Source: Rubripirellula reticaptiva
GTDB lineage: Bacteria; Planctomycetota; Planctomycetia; Pirellulales; Pirellulaceae
Assembly: GCF_007860175.1 (NCBI RefSeq)
Contig: NZ_SJPX01000004.1
Location: forward strand, 1,060,873-1,124,872
Direction of reading: 5' to 3'
Length of the DNA stretch: 64,000 nt
In this document: positions 37,099-43,414 of the stretch, in pieces
Layout of the letters: each line of letters starts with the position of its first letter
Position numbering within the stretch: position 1 is the first letter of the stretch
The notes under the pieces: generated by a model
Database searches by the model: none
What the model was told of the DNA's origin: nothing
What the model saw: only the letters and a program-made list of their open reading frames with translations
Made by a program: the position numbers and the translations under genes

Positions 37099-38310
37099 AT
37101 GGCAGACTTTGCGCAGAATGGAATCATCGGAACGCTGCACAATTTGCGGAATCGTTCCACCGACGAACTCGAAACTGAATTGGTTCAGTATTCGAAAGAG
37201 ACGCCGATGTCTCTGTTGTTGCCGTGCTTGTATTCCGAGTTAGAAGGTCCAGCGATGGGACCGATTGTCGACGAGTTGGCGAAGATTCCGTATCTAAGCG
37301 AAATCATCATAGGGCTCGATCGCGCAAACGAAAAACAGTTCGAAGCGGCCAAGCGATTCTTTGACCGATTGCCGCAGAATTACGTCGTGCTGTGGAACGA
37401 TGGAACGCGATTGCGACATGTGGACGCGGCGCTGCAGGCCCAAGGGATCGCACCGACAGAGCCAGGTAAAGGACGCAACGTTTGGTACTGTCTCGGTTAC
37501 TTTTTAGCATCGGGAAAATCGAAAGCGATTGCACTGCATGACTGCGATATCCTGACCTATGACCGCTCGATTCCTGCGCGGCTTTTGTACCCGCTGGCGC
37601 ATCCGTCGTTCCACTATCAATTCTGCAAAGGATACTACTATCGTGCGGCCGATGGGAAATTGAACGGTCGAGTGTTTCGGTTGCTTGTCATTCCTTTGAT
37701 CCGAGCCCTGAAGACGGTGCTCGGACGTATCGAGTATCTCGATTACATGGGTAGCTTTCGCTACGCCCTGTCCGGTGAATTTTCGATGCGATCGGAAGTC
37801 GTAACGTCGCTGCGTTTTCCAAGTGACTGGGGGCTGGAAATTGGTACGCTTTCGGAAATGTACCGTAACTGCAATCTGAACAGCATTTGCCAAGTCGATA
37901 TTGCGGACGCCTATGACCACAAGCATCAAACGGTTTCCGAAGACGACAGCAGCGGTGGACTTCATCGCATGGCCAACGACATCTGTAAAGCGTTCATTCG
38001 CAAGTTAGCGGTTGAAGGTGTGGTGATCAGCAGCGGCATGATTCGAACGCTGAAGGCTTGCTATTATCGCACGGCGCTTGATGTCGTGGATCACTATCAC
38101 AATGACGCCGTGATGAGCGGCTTGACTTTGGATCGTCACCAGGAAGAAGCGACCGTCGAGCTGTTTAGCCGAGTGATCGTGGCCGCAGGTGACGAGTTCC
38201 TTAATCGTCCCGATGAAAGTCCTTTCATTCACAACTGGTCGCGTGTGACCAGTGCTGTGCCCGACATCTATGACATGTTGCTAGGTGCAGTCGAAGCTGA
38301 CAACGCTTGA
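37099..38310 (+). CDS. gpgS: glucosyl-3-phosphoglycerate synthase (GT81)
   Basis: 403 residues. It joins a nucleotide-activated glucose to 3-phosphoglycerate, first step of glucosylglycerate synthesis. GT-A-fold features: amino-terminal LLLPCLYSELEGPAMGPIV, IIIGLDRANEKQF, and the metal-binding HDCDILTYD (DxD-type) near residue 155. Later motifs KGYYYRA, YALSGEFSMRSEV and FPSDWGLEIGTLSEM match the GpgS subgroup of Persephonella-like proteins, whose length (~400) agrees. It lies between the phosphatase and a GH13 phosphorylase and is surely co-transcribed with them. Rhodopirellula is reported to accumulate a glucosylglycerate-derived solute, which fits (established knowledge, from memory). Confidence 0.85.
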   Translation: MADFAQNGIIGTLHNLRNRSTDELETELVQYSKETPMSLLLPCLYSELEGPAMGPIVDELAKIPYLSEIIIGLDRANEKQFEAAKRFFDRLPQNYVVLWNDGTRLRHVDAALQAQGIAPTEPGKGRNVWYCLGYFLASGKSKAIALHDCDILTYDRSIPARLLYPLAHPSFHYQFCKGYYYRAADGKLNGRVFRLLVIPLIRALKTVLGRIEYLDYMGSFRYALSGEFSMRSEVVTSLRFPSDWGLEIGTLSEMYRNCNLNSICQVDIADAYDHKHQTVSEDDSSGGLHRMANDICKAFIRKLAVEGVVISSGMIRTLKACYYRTALDVVDHYHNDAVMSGLTLDRHQEEATVELFSRVIVAAGDEFLNRPDESPFIHNWSRVTSAVPDIYDMLLGAVEADNA

Positions 38311-38378
38311 TCAATCTCCTCAACTGGCACTTGTTGATCAAGCGAATGTAACCAAATCCGCATCGAGTAGTAATTCCG

Positions 38379-40121
38379 ATGGTTTCACCTTCTAGTCAAG
38401 ACGACTCGAACGTCCGCTCGCAACTTTGTCAGCACCTTCGTTTTTTGTATCCGGAAGCGAACGCCGAGGAGCTTGCTGATTCGGTCATTGCGATCTTTGA
38501 TGATTTTCAACCACAGATTCCGCTTCCGCTGAATCAATTGTGGTCCGAGCAAGATTGTTTGCTGATCACTTATGGCGATTCGATCGTCGATGGTGATGTG
38601 GCACCACTTGAAACTCTTGATCAGTTTCTAAGTCAACATTTGCAGGGTGCTGTCTCCGCCGTGCACGTGTTGCCGTTCTGTCCGTTTAGTTCGGATGATG
38701 GCTTTGCCGTGATCGACTATGCGCAGGTCAACTCAAAATTGGGCGATTGGTCGCAGATTTCGTCAATTTCCGATCGCTATCGTTTGATGGCAGACATTGT
38801 CATCAACCACTGCTCGTCGCAAAGTCAGTGGTTCCAGAATTACTGTGACGGTGTCGAACCTGGTGCGACGTATTTCATGGAAGCAAGTGCGGGTGACGAT
38901 CTTTCAGCGGTCGTTCGGCCTCGTGCGTCACCACTACTTCGCCCGACCAAAACGGCCAACGGGCTGAAGCATGTTTGGTGCACGTTTAGCCATGATCAAG
39001 TCGATCTTGATTTCCGAAATCCGCAGGTCTTGCTCGAGTTTTTGAAAATCGTGCGACTGTATTTGCAGCAAGGCGTGAGCATCTTTCGGCTCGACGCGAT
39101 TGGGTTTTTGTGGAAGGAATCCGGGACAAGTTGTATCCATCTTCCGCAGACACACGAGGTCGTCAGGCTGATCCGTACGGTCACGGATTCGTTTGCCCCG
39201 GGCACGTTACTGATCACCGAAACCAATGTTCCCAATCACGAAAATCTGACTTACTTTGGCAATCGCAATGAAGCACACGTGATCTACAACTTCAGCCTTG
39301 CGCCGCTACTGGTGCACGCGCTATTGACGGGGAAAACGGAATATCTGAAGCGATGGATGATGAGCATGCCACCGGCGCCGGTGGGTTGCACCTATTTGAA
39401 CTTCACTGCGTCGCATGACGGGATTGGGATGCGGCCGGCCGAAGGATTATTGTCCGACGAAGAGCAACTGCAGCTTGTCGAAACGGTACGCAGTTTTGGT
39501 GGCAAGGTTTCAACACGTCGCACCGAGGGTGGCGGCGAACGAGTTTACGAACTGAACGTAGCGTTGTTCGATGCGTTGCAGGGGACGGTTGCCGGAACCG
39601 ATCAGTGGCAGGTCGAACGGTTTCTGTGTTCGCAAACCGTGATGATGGGATTGGAGGGAATCCCTGCGTTCTACATTCACAGCCTGCTAGCGACGGGCAA
39701 TGACCTCGATGGTGTGGCGGCGACGGATCAGAACCGGAGTATCAATCGGCACAAGTGGGGATGGTCCGATCTGCAAGAACATTTAGGCGATGATCGGTCG
39801 GTACACGCCCAGGTCTTTCGCGAGCTGACACGTCGTATGCAACTGCGTCGTCGTCATGCTCCGTTCCACCCAAACGCGACGCAGTTCACGCTTCAATTAA
39901 GCGAACCGTTCTTTGCCTATTGGCGTCAGAGTACAGATCGCAGCCAGAGCATCTTTTGTGTTTACAACATGACGAATCAGGTTCAAGAGCTACGGCTGTC
40001 GGACTTGAATCTGATTTCTACCGATGTCTGGTACGACGCGATATCCGGTTTGCGGTTTGACGAGCAAACGAGTGTCCTGGAATTGACTCCCTATCAGTCG
40101 CTGTGGATCACGAATCGCTAG
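38379..40121 (+). CDS. GH13 subfamily 18 phosphorylase (glucosylglycerate phosphorylase candidate)
   Basis: 580 residues, cytoplasmic. Family hallmarks of sucrose-phosphorylase-like enzymes are present: LITYGDSIVDG, AVHVLPFCPFSSDDGFAVIDY, LMADIVINHCS, the nucleophile Asp in FRLDAIGFLWKESG, acid/base Glu in LITETNVPN, and transition-state Asp in TASHDGIGM. These enzymes reversibly split an alpha-glucoside with phosphate to give glucose-1-phosphate. Context is decisive: it follows gpgP and gpgS by 68 bases, and GH13_18 members beside such genes are reported to act on glucosylglycerate. Sucrose as substrate remains the alternative. It would let the cell recover the solute carbon after osmotic downshift. 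Confidence 0.82.
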   Translation: MVSPSSQDDSNVRSQLCQHLRFLYPEANAEELADSVIAIFDDFQPQIPLPLNQLWSEQDCLLITYGDSIVDGDVAPLETLDQFLSQHLQGAVSAVHVLPFCPFSSDDGFAVIDYAQVNSKLGDWSQISSISDRYRLMADIVINHCSSQSQWFQNYCDGVEPGATYFMEASAGDDLSAVVRPRASPLLRPTKTANGLKHVWCTFSHDQVDLDFRNPQVLLEFLKIVRLYLQQGVSIFRLDAIGFLWKESGTSCIHLPQTHEVVRLIRTVTDSFAPGTLLITETNVPNHENLTYFGNRNEAHVIYNFSLAPLLVHALLTGKTEYLKRWMMSMPPAPVGCTYLNFTASHDGIGMRPAEGLLSDEEQLQLVETVRSFGGKVSTRRTEGGGERVYELNVALFDALQGTVAGTDQWQVERFLCSQTVMMGLEGIPAFYIHSLLATGNDLDGVAATDQNRSINRHKWGWSDLQEHLGDDRSVHAQVFRELTRRMQLRRRHAPFHPNATQFTLQLSEPFFAYWRQSTDRSQSIFCVYNMTNQVQELRLSDLNLISTDVWYDAISGLRFDEQTSVLELTPYQSLWITNR

Positions 40122-40142
40122 CGGTTGGAGAGATTTTTATAC

Positions 40143-40195
40143 GGCCCTCCCCGGCCGCTACTGCGTCCGACCCTCCCGCAAGCGGGAAGGTGATG
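40143..40195. repeat. palindromic REP-like element after the glucosylglycerate cluster
   Basis: The stretch holds GGCCCTCCCC, a spacer, then GACCCTCCCGCAAGCGGGAAGGTGA, whose CCCGC-AA-GCGGG hairpin is clear (40173-40184). The arrangement CCCTCCCC-spacer-GACCCTCC matches the right arm of the inverted repeat in tctA. It may double as a weak terminator but has no T-run. Confidence 0.5.
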
Positions 40196-40284
40196 TTGAG
40201 CTTGTGAATGTCGGAGCTATTTTCCGCTCATCGCAAAAACGAAATTGTTTTGGTTTTTCGTGCAAGGTTTCTCGGTGGCTTAAG

Positions 40285-40950
40285 ATGATAGCCCCAGGAG
40301 ACCTACTTGACGTGATTAGTCCAGAGACACGAGCGAGCTTGATCCTGCGATTGAGCGACCCGGCCGACGATTTGGCTTGGGCTGAATTTTTGCAGGTTTA
40401 CGAACCCATGCTATTTCGGCTCTCGTCGCGTTGGGGGCTGCAGGAAGCCGATGCGCGCGAAGTGGTCCAAGAAACTTTGCTGGCGGTCGCTAAATCGATC
40501 AACAACTTTTCGGATGATCGACAAGGCAGTAGTTTTCGCCGCTGGCTGTCCACGATCACTCGCAACAAGTTGGCTGATCATTTAGCCAGTCGATCGCGTC
40601 AAGAATCCGGCAGCGGCGATACCGACGTTCACCGATGGTTGGACCAACAGGCCGACGACACATCATCGGCCAGTCTTTGGGACTGGAATGAAAAACGACA
40701 GGTCTTTGCTTGGGCGGCCGAGAACGTGCGTTGTCAGGTGAGTGATCCAACCTGGCAGGCTTTCTATCGGACTCATGTCCAAGGCGACAGCGTCAAGCAG
40801 GTTGCCGCCGACTTGGGAATGCATGAAGGGATGATCTACGTCGCCCGCAGCCGAGTGATGTCACGGCTGCGTAAGGCAGTCACTGCGTGGACGGATACCG
40901 CTGATAGGGAATTCGCTGACCAGGATTCCTCAGGCGAGGTGTCGTCATGA
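40285..40950 (+). CDS. ECF-type RNA polymerase sigma factor
   Basis: 221 residues from ATG 40285; a GTG at 40204 and a GTG at 40311 are alternatives, since the conserved part begins only at TRASLILRLSDPADDLAWAEF. Region 2 is AWAEFLQVYEPMLFRLS...ADAREVVQETLLAVAKSI with FRRWLSTITRNKLADHL (2.4-like), and region 4 is DPTWQAFYRTHVQGDSVKQVAADLGMHEGMIYVARSRVMSRLRK. The family is enlarged in planctomycetes and often paired with Ser/Thr kinases. Here the stop overlaps the start of a kinase gene by four bases. The kinase or its zinc-finger segment is likely to control the factor. Confidence 0.9.
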   Translation: MIAPGDLLDVISPETRASLILRLSDPADDLAWAEFLQVYEPMLFRLSSRWGLQEADAREVVQETLLAVAKSINNFSDDRQGSSFRRWLSTITRNKLADHLASRSRQESGSGDTDVHRWLDQQADDTSSASLWDWNEKRQVFAWAAENVRCQVSDPTWQAFYRTHVQGDSVKQVAADLGMHEGMIYVARSRVMSRLRKAVTAWTDTADREFADQDSSGEVSS

Positions 40951-42455
40951 ACTGTGATGAATCCCTTTTGCACGCATTCGTCCAGCAAAGCATTGATCCC
41001 GGTGACGACGTTGAATCGATCGCTAGCCATGTTGAAGGTTGCGTTCGCTGCCAACAAACGCTGGCCGACTTGGGCGGCGAAGCCCATTGGTGGGACGATG
41101 CCAAAGAATGGTTGTCGATTCCAGCCGACGGCGCATCGATGTTGGATGCGTCACATCCTTTGCCGCCCATCGACCTAAGTTTTTTGGATACGCCGACTCA
41201 TCCCGAGATGCTTGGCCGGATCGGTCGCTATGAAGTCGAGTCGGTGCTTGGCCGTGGCGGGATGGGCGTTGTGCTAAGGGCGCATGACAGTGATCTGCAT
41301 CGTACGGTCGCGATCAAGGTCTTGGCACCCGAGTGGGCTGCGTCGATACCGGCAAGGCAGCGATTCGCCCGCGAAGCCCAGTCCGCTGCCAGCGTCGCGC
41401 ACGAAAACGTGATTCCGATTTACAACGTCGAAGCCGATGCGACATTGCCGTACTTGGTGATGCGTTACGTGCCCGGCATGACGTTGCAGCGATGGGTTAC
41501 GTCGAACGGGCCACCGGATGTTGCGACGATTTTGCGAATCGCTGGGCAATTGGCCGAAGGCTTGGCGGCTGCTCATCGTCGGGGGCTTGTTCATCGCGAT
41601 ATCAAGCCGGGCAATGTGATGGTGGGTGAAAATGTTGACCGAATCTGGCTGACTGATTTTGGATTGGCACGTGCGGCTGACTCGGTGACGTTAACGCAGA
41701 CTGGCATCATTACAGGGACGCCCAATTACATGAGCCCCGAGCAGGCTCGCGGCGAAAATGTGGATCACCAAAGCGATTTGTTCAGTCTCGGTTGTCTGCT
41801 TTACTTTTTGGCGATCGGACAACCGCCGTTTGAATCGGAAAACACGCTCGCGGTACTGCACCGAATCGTCACCGATGATGCTGATTCATTGGCGACCCAT
41901 CGTGACGATCTGCCGCCTGCGTTTGTGGGGCTGGTCCAGCGGTTGCTAAGTCGCCCAAGATCGAAACGCCCCGCTGATTGTGATGCCGTGATTGACGCGC
42001 TGAAGACATCGCAAGTCCAAGTCGAAGCGGGGCAAACAGCGAGAAAACCGATGAAAAAGGGTACACGCCGGTTGTTGATGGCGTGCAGTCTTGTTGTGTT
42101 TGTGGGCATCGTCGGTCTTGCGACGTCGTGGTTGATGCTCGATTCGAGTGGCAGGGCGATTCGGTTCGTTGAGCCTCTTGATCTACTCGACCAGCAATCG
42201 CAGTCCGGCGGCCAGCGGCCAGCGGACATTTCGATTAGCCCCTACATCGCGCAAGCAGCCAGTCAAATTGAAAGCTCGGCTATGCTCGATTCTCGGCAAT
42301 TGGAAAGCCGTATCGAACGGATCGAGGCACTGGCTGACCGGTTGAAACGAGCTGATTCCGTCGTTGCCGTTCCCGTTACTCAATTGCGCAATTCAAATTG
42401 GCAGGATGAAGTCGATCGTTTGGAAACCATGATTCAAATGTCTCGGCAAAGATGA
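40947..42455 (+). CDS. membrane Ser/Thr protein kinase with amino-terminal zinc-finger-like segment
   Basis: 502 residues. Residues 28-35 show H-x3-C-x2-C (HVEGCVRC), the pattern of zinc-binding anti-sigma domains. The kinase domain (~94-350) is complete: glycine loop LGRGGMGVV, VAIKVL with Lys124, HRDIKPGN, DFG in LTDFGLAR, and the activation segment GTPNYMSPEQA. A single membrane helix follows (LLMACSLVVFVGIVGLATSWLML), then ~120 extracytoplasmic residues with a coiled-coil-like end. It is translationally coupled to the ECF sigma gene, suggesting that phosphorylation or sequestration by this protein regulates that factor. The signal sensed outside is unknown. Confidence 0.9.
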   Translation: MNCDESLLHAFVQQSIDPGDDVESIASHVEGCVRCQQTLADLGGEAHWWDDAKEWLSIPADGASMLDASHPLPPIDLSFLDTPTHPEMLGRIGRYEVESVLGRGGMGVVLRAHDSDLHRTVAIKVLAPEWAASIPARQRFAREAQSAASVAHENVIPIYNVEADATLPYLVMRYVPGMTLQRWVTSNGPPDVATILRIAGQLAEGLAAAHRRGLVHRDIKPGNVMVGENVDRIWLTDFGLARAADSVTLTQTGIITGTPNYMSPEQARGENVDHQSDLFSLGCLLYFLAIGQPPFESENTLAVLHRIVTDDADSLATHRDDLPPAFVGLVQRLLSRPRSKRPADCDAVIDALKTSQVQVEAGQTARKPMKKGTRRLLMACSLVVFVGIVGLATSWLMLDSSGRAIRFVEPLDLLDQQSQSGGQRPADISISPYIAQAASQIESSAMLDSRQLESRIERIEALADRLKRADSVVAVPVTQLRNSNWQDEVDRLETMIQMSRQR

Positions 42456-42493
42456 CAACAAACTCTTCACTCGATTCAAACTAGGAGCTACCT

Positions 42494-43096
42494 ATGCAAC
42501 GTTTATTCGTTTTGTGTTTGTGTTTCGCGGCTACCACCGCTTGGTCACAAACGCCACACGCCGAAACAAAAAAACGACCCGGCACATCCATGCAGCCCAT
42601 TTACAATCCGTTTGACCAGCCGATCGACTACGGCATGGGGATGGAGATGGGGATGGACGACATGATGGGCATGGATATGGGAATGGGAGCTGAGCAGAAG
42701 CCGAGCCAAGATGAACTTTTCCGTGCCAATCTGCCGCGTGCGATCCAGATACTGAAGGAAGCCAAAACGCCTGAAAACAAGAGCACCTTGCAGGGCTACA
42801 TTCGCGAAGCGTTCGAGCAGCGTTACGACCGGATGATGAGCCAGCGTCAGAAAGACATCGAACGACTGCGTAACAGTTTGGCTGAACTTGAAAGCGATCT
42901 GAAACGCCGCACGGCCGCGAAGGACCGTGTTGTGCAACTGCAGCTTCAGAGCGTTCAATTGGCCGCCGAAGGTTTGTTGCAACTCGACGATCTGCAGGGC
43001 GTTGGACGTGGCAACGAAGGCAACGAAGGATATGGGGGCGGGGGTGAAATGGGTTACGGCGGAATGGATGGTGGAATGGGGTTCCAATCCCGGTAA
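42494..43096 (+). CDS. exported Met/Gly-rich coiled-coil protein
   Basis: 200 residues with a signal peptide (RLFVLCLCFAATTAWSQ). Residues ~45-70 are a Met-Gly-Asp repeat (GMGMEMGMDDMMGMDMGMG), the middle ~80 residues are a charged coiled coil (RQKDIERLRNSLAELESDLKRR), and the end is Gly-rich (GNEGYGGGGEMGYGGMDGG). It lies 38 bases after the kinase gene with the Shine-Dalgarno-like AGGAG at 42483, so it is probably the last gene of the sigma/kinase operon. Met-rich stretches can bind copper, but no function is established. No family recognised. Confidence 0.7.
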   Translation: MQRLFVLCLCFAATTAWSQTPHAETKKRPGTSMQPIYNPFDQPIDYGMGMEMGMDDMMGMDMGMGAEQKPSQDELFRANLPRAIQILKEAKTPENKSTLQGYIREAFEQRYDRMMSQRQKDIERLRNSLAELESDLKRRTAAKDRVVQLQLQSVQLAAEGLLQLDDLQGVGRGNEGNEGYGGGGEMGYGGMDGGMGFQSR

Positions 43097-43414
43097 GTTT
43101 TTGCTGGTCGCTGATCCGTCTAGACCCCTCGACGTTGGTCAACAATCTCGATTTGCAACTGGAATGATCCCGGTAATTGGGACGGCAGAACGTTGCCGGC
43201 GACGTCGACAATCTAGTTGTCGTTGACGGTGACAAAGTACTCGTCGGAAACGTAGCCGTCTGGTCCCGGTGGAAGCACCAAAGTGTCACGGCTGTTTTTA
43301 CGCACTGGACCCTGGCTTCGTTGTCTTCAAACTGCAACAAGAAATGAACTTCACCCGACTGCCTGACGATGGCCGTGGAAGTCAGCAACACTCCGGTCGG
43401 CGGAGCTCAATGTC
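43097..43414 (-). pseudogene. decayed remnant of an Ig-like surface-protein domain
   Basis: Translation of the minus strand between ~43400 and ~43120 gives protein-like pieces in two frames: TGVLLTSTAIVRQSGEVHFL and QFEDNEARV in one, then DTLVLPPGPDGYVSDEYF and VTVNDN in another, a TAG at 43213-43215, and IVDVAGNVLPSQLPGSFQ continuing in the same frame after the stop. The VNDN..VDVAGN motif resembles the VQDTAGNSLDGE motif of the two exported giants upstream on this strand. One frameshift near 43300 and one nonsense codon are needed to join the pieces. Probably the tail of a lost paralogue. Confidence 0.6.

Noticed and set aside
42531..43391. Long minus-strand frame (286 codons) across the Met/Gly-rich gene
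   Set aside because: Mostly antisense to a gene with a clear signal peptide and Shine-Dalgarno site; only its first ~30 codons carry the pseudogene remnant reported separately.
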